DNA from: CAYMJK01 sp043101635
Lineage (GTDB): Bacteria > Planctomycetota > Phycisphaerae > Phycisphaerales > UBA1924
Length of the DNA: 31,240 nucleotides
Reading direction: 5' to 3'
Assembly (NCBI GenBank): GCA_043101635.1
Contig: JBICIE010000012.1
Span: forward strand, 1 to 31,240
The notes beneath the pieces were generated by a model, which ran no database searches, was not told the origin of the DNA, and was given only the letters and a program-made list of their open reading frames with translations. This document shows, piece after piece, positions 1 to 8,741 of the stretch. Position 1 is the first letter of the stretch; every line of letters begins with the position of its first letter. Position numbers and translations under genes: made by a program.

Positions 1-1732
1 GCGAGCCATCGCCATCGCAGTCAGCGCCCGGATCGCCCGCGGCGAACAGGTTCTGGAAGCAGAGGAAGTCGAAGAAGGTCAGTTCGCCATCGCCGTCGCA
101 GTCGGCGAAGCCGGATCCCTCGACCGCGACACAGGCGGAGAACTCGGATGTGCTTCCCGTCGGCACATGCGTTGCCGTCGCGGTCACCAGCGCGCCGGCC
201 GGCGCCGCGACATCCAGCGCCACCGACACCGGGGCGTTGCCCGCGCCATCCGTCGTCACCATCCCGGCGCCGAGGAAGTCTGCTCCCTCGCCGTGGCCCG
301 CCGGATCGCAGCGTTCGCTCGCGAAGAACTCCAGCCGGAACTGCTCACCCGGCAGGCTGTTGAATGTCCCGGTGATCAGCGTCCCTGCCGGGCTCGCCGT
401 CGCCGCTTCCAGCACGGGGAAGTTCTGCAGGCCGTTGCCGCCGGTGTCGGGATCGAGCGGATCGTTCGGCGTCACGCCGGTCTCGAAGCGATCGGTGATC
501 AGGTCGATCCCCAGGCCGCCGTTGTCATGGATCGAGTTGCCCGTGATCTGCACGCCGCGGTAGGTGTTCGCAACGCTGACGCCGGCCTGCAGGTGCCCGG
601 CGATCTCGTTGCCATCCAGCGCACCGGGCCCGCCGATGCGCACCTGCTCGACCGGTCCGAGGTAGTAGTTGCGCGTGCTGATCCCGGTCACACTTCCAAG
701 CGTTGCGGCGCCGGTGGCGTCCAGCCCGATCGCGTTGCCCGTGATGGTGACGCCGCTTCCCGTCCCGTAGACGCTGATGGCGTCGCCGAGTCTGCCGAAG
801 AAGTGCGGGCCGACGCCGCGCCCGAGGATGCCCGCGATCTGGTTGTTACGGATGAGCGTGTCGTTGTTCTCGCCCTCAAAGAGGATGCCGGCCGTCGTCG
901 CCTGGTGGCCCTGCTGCATGCCATCGGGAGTCGTGCCGATCCGGTTGTTCTCGATCACGGTTCCGATGGTGTCGAACAACTGCACGGCGAAGCCGCTCGG
1001 GTAGCCCTCGCTGTCGTACGTGCCCAGGCCGACGATGTAGTTGCGGTCATCAGGCGCCGGGCCGCCGATGCGGTTGTTGCTGGCCGGCTGGCCCCCGCCG
1101 ACCCAGCCGAGTACCCGCAGCCGGCTGACGGTGTTGCCGAGCACGACATTGTCGCTGGAGCGGTCGATCTGGATGTACCCGGCGGTGTTGTTCCTGATCA
1201 GGCTGCCCGATCCCCCGAAGACCTCGATGCCCATCTGCGTGTTGTCCTCGACGCGTCCGTTGGATCGCGTCAGCGAGACGACGCTGTTGTCAAGGCCCCT
1301 GACCACGCAGTTGTCGGCGTTGAGGTACAGCGTCGGCCCGCGCAGGACGATCTCCCATCCGTCCGGGTTGGTGTCGCCGGTGAACGCGGTCTGCGTCGTG
1401 CCGTCGATCGTGACCTCGTCGTAGGACCGCCAGTAGAAGCCCACGACCGTGTGCAGCACTGCCCTCCCGGGGTACAGCCAGGGCAGATACGTCCACTGGC
1501 TCTCGGGGATGGCGAAGCCGATCGTCTGATGCCCCGGCGTGTTGTTGGAGGCGATCAGCGCCTCTGAGAGCGAGATGTGGCCATCCGGCCCCGGCAGATC
1601 CGCCATGGTCGCCGTCGCCGGATCGATGTCGATGATGTCATCGATGATGTCGACGGTGATGACCTGGGCGGGAGCCGACGAGGCGCCCACGCAGCCCGCC
1701 GCCACAACAGAACATACCAGAGACCTGCTCAT
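1..1732 (-). CDS. Secreted right-handed beta-helix protein with C-terminal GC-type dockerin (C-terminus beyond window)
   Basis: This minus-strand frame is open from an ATG at 1732 to the window edge (577 codons), so the C-terminus is missing. A GGAGG box 5 nt before the ATG supports the start. Residues 1-23 look like a signal peptide (MSRSLVCSVVAAGCVGASSA, then PAQ). Most of the protein is short Asn/Gly-rich repeats such as SLIRNNTAG, NVVLGNTVS, NRIGGPAPDDRN and GVTITGNAIG. These are typical of PbH1 right-handed parallel beta-helix (pectate-lyase-like) proteins. A likely beta-sandwich segment comes before the end. The last visible residues (GFADCDGDGELTFFDFLCFQ and following) are the first half and the start of the second half of the dockerin module also seen at 1942, 17386, 25650 and 27740. 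The role is probably surface or extracellular, either polysaccharide binding or cleavage or purely structural. No catalytic residues could be assigned. Confidence 0.85.
   Translation of the reverse strand, partial: MSRSLVCSVVAAGCVGASSAPAQVITVDIIDDIIDIDPATATMADLPGPDGHISLSEALIASNNTPGHQTIGFAIPESQWTYLPWLYPGRAVLHTVVGFYWRSYDEVTIDGTTQTAFTGDTNPDGWEIVLRGPTLYLNADNCVVRGLDNSVVSLTRSNGRVEDNTQMGIEVFGGSGSLIRNNTAGYIQIDRSSDNVVLGNTVSRLRVLGWVGGGQPASNNRIGGPAPDDRNYIVGLGTYDSEGYPSGFAVQLFDTIGTVIENNRIGTTPDGMQQGHQATTAGILFEGENNDTLIRNNQIAGILGRGVGPHFFGRLGDAISVYGTGSGVTITGNAIGLDATGAATLGSVTGISTRNYYLGPVEQVRIGGPGALDGNEIAGHLQAGVSVANTYRGVQITGNSIHDNGGLGIDLITDRFETGVTPNDPLDPDTGGNGLQNFPVLEAATASPAGTLITGTFNSLPGEQFRLEFFASERCDPAGHGEGADFLGAGMVTTDGAGNAPVSVALDVAAPAGALVTATATHVPTGSTSEFSACVAVEGSGFADCDGDGELTFFDFLCFQNLFAAGDPGADCDGDGS
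42..106 (-). repeat. Dockerin-coding segment nearly identical to 27834-27898
   Basis: This 65-nt stretch encodes one dockerin half. By eye it differs at only two positions from the stretch at 27834-27898 in the beta-propeller gene. The rest of the two genes is unrelated, so the match is confined to the shared C-terminal domain. Confidence 0.8.
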
Positions 1733-1941
1733 GTCCGCCTCCAAGGTCGGCCTGCCGGCTCGGAAGGCCCGACAGGATTCTATTCGAACCACCGGATCAT
1801 CGCCGCGAACCGGCCATCCAGCAGCCTCATCAGGCGCCGCGCTGTGGACTCCGCCAGGCGGCTGATCCCTGTCCTGGTCGGGCCAGCTCTACTGAATGCG
1901 CAGGGCCGGATCGCTCCGACCCCGCGCGTGGGGGAATGAGG

Positions 1942-3564
1942 TCACCGGCACATCGCGGCAAATGCGTTCTGGAAACACAGGAAGTCGAAGAAGTCGAGCC
2001 GGCCGCTCCCGTCGCAGTCCGCCTGCGGGTCGCCCGCGGCGAACTGATTCTGGAAGCACAGGAAGTCGAACAGGTCCAGTGCCCCGCTTCCATCACAGTC
2101 GGCGTAGCAGGCGCCGTCGCCGGGGATCTTCATCGTGGTGAAGTCCGCCAGCGTCGCGTCCCGCCACGAATAGCCCGCGATGTAGATGGCGCCGGCGCCA
2201 TCCATCGCAAAGCCGCCCAGACTCGTGAACGAATCGGTGTGCGTGCCGGTGTCGAAGCGCCACTGCTCCTTCATCGCGCCGTCCGTGTCGTGGCGGGCAA
2301 TCGTGAAGTCATACCCGGCGTCATCGTCGTACTGCCAGTCAAGCCCGACGTACAGGTCGCCATCGGGCCCCAGCATGATCGACAGCGCCTCCTGGAAGTC
2401 CCACGGGCTCGGCCCGTCGTACACATGCCGCCAGCGCTCGACGCCATCGGCGCGGAACGAGACGATGTAGCCGTCGACATCCATCTCGTTGTCCCACCCG
2501 CCGGACATGTAGATGTTCCCTTCGTCATCAAAGACGAGTTCCCCGGCGCCATCGGCCCGGACGAAGTCCATCTTTGCCTCCCACTGCAACTGGCCCGCCG
2601 GGGAGTACTTGAGCAGCAGCGTGTCGAAGTTGCGGTTGTCCTCGCTGGTGAACACGTGGCCGATGACGTACACATTCCCGGCGGCGTCCGCGCGCACGTG
2701 GAAGGAGTCGTCCAGCCCGGGGTTGGCGCCCCCGCTGTCGTACTGCGCCTCCCACAGCACGCTTCCGTCCGGGGCAAGCTTCACGGTGTAGATGTCATCC
2801 TGCGCGCCCGACAGGTCGCCCGCCTGGGCGATGCCGGTGGCCAGGACATTGCCGGCGCCATCCAGGCGCACATCACGCGCCCCGGCGCCGAGGTGCTGCG
2901 GGAAGTCGAACAGGTACTCCCACGCCATGTTGCCGTCGGTGTCGTACTTCAGCACGTGGAAGTGCGTGGCGTAGCGGCCCAGCGAGTCGGGCTCCTTCAG
3001 CGAGAAACCCGCGATGTAGGTGTTGCCGGCGCTGTCGACCGTCATCGACTCGGGGATGTCGCTCCAGTTGCCGTGTCCGTTGTACTGGCGGGTCCACAAC
3101 TGCGACCCGTCCGGCCCGTACTTGATCGTGAGGTAGTCCCAGTCCGAGCCCCCGCTGTGGCGCGACCCGCCCCAGGTGACGCCGACCACGTAGGTGTTGC
3201 CCGCGCTGTCGACGCCGACGCCCCGCGGCTCGTCGATCCACTCGAGCGCGTTGTCGTACCGCTGCGTCCACAGTTCGTTGCCGGTGGCGTCGTAGCGGAT
3301 CGTCACGATGTCCGACACGCCCGCGGCATCGTCCGAGACGCCCACCACGCTCACCGTGCCGCCCGGCCCCAGCGCGATCGTCGTCGCGGCGTCGGAGCGA
3401 CTGGCCGGCCCGTCATAGTGGCGCACCCACGCCGGATCGGGCTGAGCCGCCCCGGCGGCTGTGATGACAACGGCGCCGGCCACGGCGCCGGCCAGACGAC
3501 AGGTGGTTGGGCTCGGGATCAACAGAAGACGTGAGGGACGGACGGGTGATCGACTGCTGCGCAT
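1942..3564 (-). CDS. Secreted SBBP-like beta-propeller protein with GC-type dockerin
   Basis: The 540-residue protein starts at ATG 3564, with AAGGA about 9 nt upstream. The N-terminus is basic followed by a hydrophobic stretch (LAGAVAGAVVITAAGAAQ), consistent with a signal peptide. The body consists of roughly 50-residue repeats with the pattern VDSAGNTYVVG ... DYLTIKYGPDGSQLWTRQY, which is the SBBP / Beta-propeller repeat pattern, and probably folds as a propeller. Residues 482-540 are the duplicated dockerin module: CYADCDGSGALDLFDFLCFQ, then ADCDGSGRLDFFDFLCFQN, ending AAMCR. No enzyme motif was seen. It lies upstream of the beta-helix dockerin gene on the same strand with 209 nt between them, so the two could be co-transcribed or separately promoted. 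An extracellular binding or adhesion role is inferred only from architecture. Confidence 0.88.
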   Translation of the reverse strand: MRSSRSPVRPSRLLLIPSPTTCRLAGAVAGAVVITAAGAAQPDPAWVRHYDGPASRSDAATTIALGPGGTVSVVGVSDDAAGVSDIVTIRYDATGNELWTQRYDNALEWIDEPRGVGVDSAGNTYVVGVTWGGSRHSGGSDWDYLTIKYGPDGSQLWTRQYNGHGNWSDIPESMTVDSAGNTYIAGFSLKEPDSLGRYATHFHVLKYDTDGNMAWEYLFDFPQHLGAGARDVRLDGAGNVLATGIAQAGDLSGAQDDIYTVKLAPDGSVLWEAQYDSGGANPGLDDSFHVRADAAGNVYVIGHVFTSEDNRNFDTLLLKYSPAGQLQWEAKMDFVRADGAGELVFDDEGNIYMSGGWDNEMDVDGYIVSFRADGVERWRHVYDGPSPWDFQEALSIMLGPDGDLYVGLDWQYDDDAGYDFTIARHDTDGAMKEQWRFDTGTHTDSFTSLGGFAMDGAGAIYIAGYSWRDATLADFTTMKIPGDGACYADCDGSGALDLFDFLCFQNQFAAGDPQADCDGSGRLDFFDFLCFQNAFAAMCR

Positions 3565-3777
3565 AGCTCAGGTTCCTTGTGAGCGCCGCCGAGAGGGAGG
3601 TCGCGCCCGTCACCTCCAATGCAAGAGCCGTTCCAGACAGCGCGCGCTCGGCAGCACAGGCTCAGCCGGCCAAGGGTGGCCGCCTCGGGCCTGTGGTGTA
3701 CTGATCCACCGAAGCGCCGCATCTCGAAGCGTCGGCCGCCGGCCACGCCGCGGCAGGCCAGTCTCCCCCATCTCCCC

Positions 3778-4398
3778 TCAAAACCGCTGAACCTGCAGCA
3801 GTTCTATCTCCACCGCCCGCCACGCCCCGCCGATCAGTTCCCAGTCCACCGCCCACCACGAGGAGGTCGGGAAGCGCGTCGCCTCCGGGATCACCCGCAC
3901 CCGCACCTGCGTCCGCCCCACCTCCGGCCCGTCGGCGACCGCCTGCAGGCTGGTGACGCTCCACTCGTCCACCGCGTAGGCGCCGGTCATGTACTCCTCG
4001 GCCCGCCCGATGATCTCGCCCTTGCCGAGGGCGTCGAGCCGGATGCCGGCGCCCGTCAGACGGACCTGCACCGACCCGTCCAGCAGGTCGTCCAGGGCCC
4101 GCGTGTCCACCTCGGCCACCGCCCCGATCAGGGCCCGCGTCCTGCCCTTGAGCGCCTCCCGCGGCGTCTCGATCACCGTGGCAGCCACATAGGCCGCGAT
4201 CGCCAGCGCCACGCCGGCGCCCCCCGCCGCCAGCCCCAGCCGCCCCCGGCCGGCCCGGCGCAGCAGCCACAGCCCGATCAGCCCCGCCGCCAGCAGCGCC
4301 AGCACCGCCGGGACCGGATTGTCCAGCAGCAGGCGATCCGCCAGCGGCGCCGTCGGCAGAGACGGCGGAGGTTCCTGCTGAGTAAGCTGTGCGGCCAT
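3778..4398 (-). CDS. Small membrane-anchored protein with NTF2-like C-terminal domain
   Basis: This is a 206-residue protein starting at ATG 4398, with GGAGG 5 nt upstream. The frame stays open further upstream, but that part is antisense to the DUF115 gene, so the internal start is preferred. Two hydrophobic segments are visible near residues 25-45 (AVLALLAAGLIGLWLL) and 52-75 (LGLAAGGAGVALAIAAYVAA). The C-terminal part, about 80-206, has the alternating pattern of an NTF2-like / SnoaL-type domain (ALDDLLDGSVQVRL, then GKGEIIGRAEEYMTG, then WWAVDWELIGGAWRAVEIEL). Such domains often bind small molecules or act as a scaffold. No function can be assigned. The gene is divergent from the DUF115 fusion gene, and only 63 nt separate the two starts, so the promoters probably overlap. 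Confidence 0.75.
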   Translation of the reverse strand: MAAQLTQQEPPPSLPTAPLADRLLLDNPVPAVLALLAAGLIGLWLLRRAGRGRLGLAAGGAGVALAIAAYVAATVIETPREALKGRTRALIGAVAEVDTRALDDLLDGSVQVRLTGAGIRLDALGKGEIIGRAEEYMTGAYAVDEWSVTSLQAVADGPEVGRTQVRVRVIPEATRFPTSSWWAVDWELIGGAWRAVEIELLQVQRF

Positions 4399-4461
4399 CT
4401 GCGCCTCCAATGTTGGAACCGTACCGGCGCCGGCGCCGCTCAGCACACAGAGCGCTCGACC

Positions 4462-7400
4462 ATGCCCGAACCCGGCGACGCCATCCTGATGCGCAATCTG
4501 CGCGCCCTGGCGCGCACGTCGCCGCGCGCTGTCGAACGGATCCGCAGCGCGACCGCGCCGCCGCAGATCCTCTTCGAGCCCACCGACGACGAGGTTCCCG
4601 CCCTGGCCCTGGCCGGCAAGTGGCTCACCAGCCGCAGGCGCCCGCTGGTCGAGGCGCAGCGCCTGGCCGAGACGGTCGAGCCTGCGAAAGTCGGCATCGT
4701 CGTCGTCACCGGCTTCGGCGCCGGCTACCACATCGTGAAGCTGGCAGAGCGCATCGGGACCGCTGGGCTGATCATCTGCTTCGAGCCCGATGTCTCCCTC
4801 CTGCGCGCCGCGCTGGAGCGCATCGACGTCGCCACCGTCCTGGAGAAGGCCAACATCATCCTCGTCACCGAGGCCGATGACACCGCCGCCCTCACCAGCC
4901 GGCTCGCCGGCGCCGAGGCCCTGCTCGCCCTCGGCGTGCAGATCGTCGAGCATCCGCCCAGCCGCGAGCGCCTCGGCGCCGACTCGGCCCGCTTCCTTGA
5001 GATGTTCACCGGCGTCGCCCGCTCGGTGCGCACCACGCTGGTCACCACGCTGGTGCAGTCACAGCGCACGCTCGCCAACGAGCTGGATAACCTCGGCGCC
5101 TACGTCACGAGCTGCGGCGTGGCCGAACTCGCCGGCTCGCTGGCCGGCCGCCCCGCCATCGTCGTCAGCGCCGGGCCGAGCCTGCAGCGCAACATCCATC
5201 TGCTGGCCCGCGAGGGCGTGCGTGATCGCTTCCTGATCATCGCCGTGCAGACGGCCCTCAAGCCGCTGCTGGCCGCGGGCGTGCGCCCCCACTTCGTCAC
5301 CGCCCTGGACTACTCCGCCATCAGCGCCCGCTTCTACGAGGGGCTCAAGCCGTCCGATGTCGAGGGCGCAACGCTCGTCATCGAACCGAAGGCCTCCTGC
5401 GCCATTCCGGAGGCCTGGCCGGGGGCGCTGCGTATGGCTCGCTCCAGCTTCCTCGATGAACTGCTCGGCGTCGAACTTGCCGGCGATCACGGCGAGCTGC
5501 GCCCCGGCGCCACCGTGGCGCACCTGGCGTATTACCTGGCCCGCCATCTCGGCTGCGACCCGGTCATCCTCATCGGCCAGGACCTCGGCTTCACCGACGG
5601 GCAGTACTACGCCTCCGGCGCCGCCATCCACAACGTCTGGTCCAGCGAGCTGAGCCCGCTGCGCACGCTGGAGATGTGCGAGCACGAACGGATCGTCCGG
5701 GCCCGCCAGATGCTCCGGCCCGCCACCGACACGCTCGGCCGCCCCGTCTGGACCGATGAGCAGATGGAGACCTACCGCCTGCAGTTCGAGCGAGACTTCG
5801 CCGCCGACGCCGAGCGCGGCCTGCGCGTGATCGACGCCACCGAGGGCGGCGTGCGCAAGGCCCATACCGAGATCATGACGCTCGCCGAGGCGATTCAGGC
5901 CACCGGCGCCGGCCCGCTCGACCTGCCGCCCGCTGCCGCCGCGGCGCCCGATCCGCAACTGCGCCATCGCGCTGCGGCCCGCTGCGCCCGGATCGCCGCC
6001 GACACGCGAACCGTCGCGCAGCTCAGCAATCGCACGCTCGACCTGCTGCGCCAGATGCTCGGCGAGGCCGACCGGCGCCGCCTCAACGATCTCATCGAAC
6101 AGGCCCGCGCTGCCGGCGCCGAGGCCAAGGCCATCAACCCGGCCTTCCGCCTCGTGCAACTGCTCAATCAGACCGGCTCGCTCAAGCGCGTGCAGGCCGA
6201 CCGCGCCATCCAGGCCGACGCCCTCGATCCGAGAGCCCGCCAGCAGCGCCAGATCGAGCGCGACATCACCAACGTCCAGTGGACCGCCGACGCCGCCGAC
6301 GAACTCGCCGGCATGATCGAGCGGGCCGCGGCCAGGCTCGAGGGCGCCGCCGAGCCGCGCCAGGACGCCGTCGACCATGCGCTCGACAGCGCCGTCGCCG
6401 CGGCGACCGCCGGCGAGACGCTCCGCCCGGCGCCGGTCCTGATCCTGGCGGACCTGGCCACCGGCGGGCTCGGCAGCCGGCGCGATCTCGCCGAGCCGCT
6501 CGCCGGCGCCTCGCCGCTGCAGTGGACCCAGCGCCGCATCGCCCGATGCAGGCTCGTCGACCGCGTCATCATCGCCTCGCAGGATCCCGCGCGAACCCGC
6601 GACATCGCCGGCCTGCCTCCCGGCTCGCTGCGCATCGAGCATATCGAACTGGACGAGCCTGATCATGATCGCGCTGCCCGCCAGCGCGCCATCGGCGCCG
6701 CCCGGCGCTACACGCCCGCAAGCTGGCGCGGCGGACTTGCGGCGCTGACCATCTGGGATGAGGTCCTCGACCCCGCCCTCGCATTCGCCGCCATGGATGA
6801 GCTCGACCTGGACGAGGCCGTCATCGTCGGCGCCGACTGGCCGCTGGTCGATCCCGCCATCATCGACGACATCATCCGCCGCCGGCGCGAGGATGAGCAC
6901 CGCCGCGCCCTCGTCTTCAGCCAGGCGCCGCCAGGCCTCGGCGCCCTGCTCGTCACGCGCCAGATCGTCAGCGACCTGGCCCGCAGCGTCCCGACCGCCG
7001 GCCCCTTCGCCAGTGTCGGCGCCCTGCTGGGGTATCTACCGACCGCGCCGCGCCCGGATCCCATCGCCACCGGCATGTGCGTCGCCTGCGCCCCGGCCGT
7101 GCGCGATCTCGGCCTGCGACTCGTCGCCGACTCCCTGCCCGACCGCCGGCTGCTCGAACGGCTGCTGCACCATGGCTGCGCAGAGTCGGGCGCCGACGCG
7201 ATCGCCAGCGCGATCTCCGCCCGCCCGCTGCGCGACCTGCCGCCGCGCCGCCTCACCCTCGAACTGTGCGCCGGCCGGCTCACCAGCGGCGAGCGCTGGC
7301 TGTGGTCCAGCGATCACGAGCCGCCCGAGCGCCCCGCGATGTCGCTCGAACTCGCCGCGCGCATCATCGAGCAGCTCGCCGAACTCTCCCCGGCAGGCGC

Positions 7401-8007
7401 CGTCACCTTCGCCGGCGCAGGCGACCCGCTCCAGAGCCCGGCGCTCCTCGACGCCGTCGCCGTCGCCAAGGGCTGCGGCCTGGCCGCACACGTGCGCACC
7501 GACCTGCTGTGCAGCCCCGAACGGCTCGATGCCCTGCTCGCCAGCGGCGCCGACATCATCAGCGTCGACCTGCTCGCGACCGACGCCGCAACCTACCGCA
7601 GGCTGCAGGGGATCGACGCCTACGGGCGCGTGCTGGAGAACATCGAGCGCCTGCTGGAGGCCCGCAGCCGCGCCGGCGGCGTCCCGCATCCCTGGATCGT
7701 CCCGCGCATCACCCGCTGCGACGCCGTCTACCAGCAGATCGAGCCGTTCTACGACCATTGGCTGCTGCGCGCCGGCGCCGCCGTCATCGATCCGTTGCCG
7801 CGTCCGCTGCCCGAGCAGCGGATCGCGCCGCTCGCCCTGCCTCCGGCAACGCAGCGCCGTTTCACGCGCGAGCACCTGCTCGTGCTCAGCACCGGTGTTG
7901 CCTACTCGCCTGGCAATGCCAAGGCGATGGGCAACCTCTCCAGCCACCGCCTCGCCGAACTGTGGCGCAACCGGCGCACGCCGCGGCCCGCCGCCGCCCT
8001 CGTCTGA
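4462..8007 (+). CDS. Three-module fusion: DUF115/Maf-like, nucleotidyltransferase-like, cysteine-less radical-SAM/SPASM-like
   Basis: The protein is 1181 residues from ATG 4462. The frame is open upstream to 3619, but that part covers the divergent gene's frame. Residues about 60-480 match the DUF115 / MptE-like family, which includes the Maf flagellin-glycosylation proteins (VVVTGFGAGYHIVKLAE; PAIVVSAGPSLQRNIHLLAR at 231-250; VRPHFVTALDYS; PVILIGQDLGFTDGQYYASG). Residues about 490-650 are charged and helical. Residues about 655-870 resemble a GT-A/cytidylyltransferase fold (PVLILADLATGGLGSRRDLA; LVDRVIIASQDP; DEAVIVGADWPLVDPAIIDD). Residues about 930-1175 follow a radical-SAM then SPASM plan (MSLELAARIIEQL; FAGAGDPLQSP; SGADIISVDLLATDAATYRR; IVPRITRCDAVYQQIEPFYD; AMGNLSSHRLAELW). 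The CX3CX2C motif is absent, with only Cys936 nearby, and the SPASM cysteines are missing too. The gene leads the neuA-neuB-neuC operon, and its stop overlaps the neuA start by 1 nt. The likely role is transfer of nonulosonate to flagellin or another protein; this is inferred. Confidence 0.85.
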   Translation: MPEPGDAILMRNLRALARTSPRAVERIRSATAPPQILFEPTDDEVPALALAGKWLTSRRRPLVEAQRLAETVEPAKVGIVVVTGFGAGYHIVKLAERIGTAGLIICFEPDVSLLRAALERIDVATVLEKANIILVTEADDTAALTSRLAGAEALLALGVQIVEHPPSRERLGADSARFLEMFTGVARSVRTTLVTTLVQSQRTLANELDNLGAYVTSCGVAELAGSLAGRPAIVVSAGPSLQRNIHLLAREGVRDRFLIIAVQTALKPLLAAGVRPHFVTALDYSAISARFYEGLKPSDVEGATLVIEPKASCAIPEAWPGALRMARSSFLDELLGVELAGDHGELRPGATVAHLAYYLARHLGCDPVILIGQDLGFTDGQYYASGAAIHNVWSSELSPLRTLEMCEHERIVRARQMLRPATDTLGRPVWTDEQMETYRLQFERDFAADAERGLRVIDATEGGVRKAHTEIMTLAEAIQATGAGPLDLPPAAAAAPDPQLRHRAAARCARIAADTRTVAQLSNRTLDLLRQMLGEADRRRLNDLIEQARAAGAEAKAINPAFRLVQLLNQTGSLKRVQADRAIQADALDPRARQQRQIERDITNVQWTADAADELAGMIERAAARLEGAAEPRQDAVDHALDSAVAAATAGETLRPAPVLILADLATGGLGSRRDLAEPLAGASPLQWTQRRIARCRLVDRVIIASQDPARTRDIAGLPPGSLRIEHIELDEPDHDRAARQRAIGAARRYTPASWRGGLAALTIWDEVLDPALAFAAMDELDLDEAVIVGADWPLVDPAIIDDIIRRRREDEHRRALVFSQAPPGLGALLVTRQIVSDLARSVPTAGPFASVGALLGYLPTAPRPDPIATGMCVACAPAVRDLGLRLVADSLPDRRLLERLLHHGCAESGADAIASAISARPLRDLPPRRLTLELCAGRLTSGERWLWSSDHEPPERPAMSLELAARIIEQLAELSPAGAVTFAGAGDPLQSPALLDAVAVAKGCGLAAHVRTDLLCSPERLDALLASGADIISVDLLATDAATYRRLQGIDAYGRVLENIERLLEARSRAGGVPHPWIVPRITRCDAVYQQIEPFYDHWLLRAGAAVIDPLPRPLPEQRIAPLALPPATQRRFTREHLLVLSTGVAYSPGNAKAMGNLSSHRLAELWRNRRTPRPAAALV

Positions 8008-8741
8008 TGGACGCCCTCGCGATCATCCTGGGCCGCGCTGGCAGCAAGGGCCTGCCCGGCAAGAACACCGCCGCAGTCGCCGGACGTCCCTGCGCCCTGT
8101 GGACCATCGACGCGGCGCTGGAAGCCGGATCCGTCGGACGCATCGGCGTCTCCACCGACGATCCGGCCCTGCAGGACCTCGGCGCCGCCGCCGGCGTCGA
8201 CATCTGGCCGCGCCCCGCGCCGCTCGCCAGCGACACCGCCACCATCGACGACGCCGCCCGGCACGCCCTGACCTGCGCCGAAGAGGACAGCCCCCTGGCG
8301 CCGGACTACCCCATCGTCCTGCTGTACGCCAACGTCCCCGTGCGCCCGCCCGACCTGATCGACCGCGCGCTGGCGCTGCTCACCGAAACCGGCGCCGACA
8401 GCGTGCAGAGCTTCGCGCCGGTCGGCAAGTTCCACCCCTGGTGGACCGCCCGGGTCGGCCCCGATGGCCGGCTGGCCCCATGGGAGGGCCGGCAACTCTT
8501 CGCCGGCGTCTACCGCCGCCAGCAGCTTCCCCCCGCCTACGTGCCCGATGGTGGTGTGATCGCCGTCACGCGCCGCGCGCTCCGCCTTGAGATCGACGAC
8601 GTCGCCCCCGGCCCGCACGCCTTCCTCGGACGCGACCGGCGCGCTGTGATCACCGAGCCCGGCGAGGTGATCGACATCGACACGCCCATCGATCTGCTCG
8701 TCGCCGACGCCACCCTGCGCGCCCGCCAGGCCCACGTGTGA
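8007..8741 (+). CDS. neuA: Acylneuraminate cytidylyltransferase (CMP-sialic acid synthetase family)
   Basis: This is a 244-residue protein. It starts at ATG 8007 inside TGATG, overlapping the previous stop by 1 nt, which suggests translational coupling. The frame continues upstream, but only antisense-like noise lies there. The N-terminal signature ILGRAGSKGLPGKN (residues 7-20) is the CTP-binding loop of the NeuA/PseF/LegF family. Other family features are SVGRIGVSTDDPAL, the lid-side motif IVLLYANVPVRPPDLID, and the C-terminal EVIDIDTPIDLLVAD. The enzyme joins a nonulosonic acid to CMP, with release of pyrophosphate, in the cytoplasm. Which sugar it uses (neuraminic, legionaminic or pseudaminic type) cannot be read from the sequence. 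It sits between the DUF115 fusion and neuB, so activated sugar is made beside its likely transferase. Confidence 0.9.
   Translation: MDALAIILGRAGSKGLPGKNTAAVAGRPCALWTIDAALEAGSVGRIGVSTDDPALQDLGAAAGVDIWPRPAPLASDTATIDDAARHALTCAEEDSPLAPDYPIVLLYANVPVRPPDLIDRALALLTETGADSVQSFAPVGKFHPWWTARVGPDGRLAPWEGRQLFAGVYRRQQLPPAYVPDGGVIAVTRRALRLEIDDVAPGPHAFLGRDRRAVITEPGEVIDIDTPIDLLVADATLRARQAHV

Noticed and set aside
167..1567. 466-codon plus-strand frame over the beta-helix gene
   Set aside because: The minus strand holds a start with ribosome-binding site, signal peptide, beta-helix repeats and dockerin. The plus frame is a shadow.
1755..1795. tRNA 3'-end-like sequence on the minus strand (GGTTCGAAT...AATCCTGTCGGG)
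   Set aside because: No T-stem pairing, no acceptor partner and no anticodon or D arm could be found upstream. The likeness is limited to about 20 nt.
1904..1921. 7-bp hairpin after the SBBP-like gene as its terminator
   Set aside because: The stem is short with one G-U pair and no following T-run on the minus strand.
5059..6900. 613-codon minus-strand frame inside the DUF115 fusion gene
   Set aside because: It has no family resemblance and a biased Gly/Ala/Asp-rich composition, and the plus-strand frame has clear domains.
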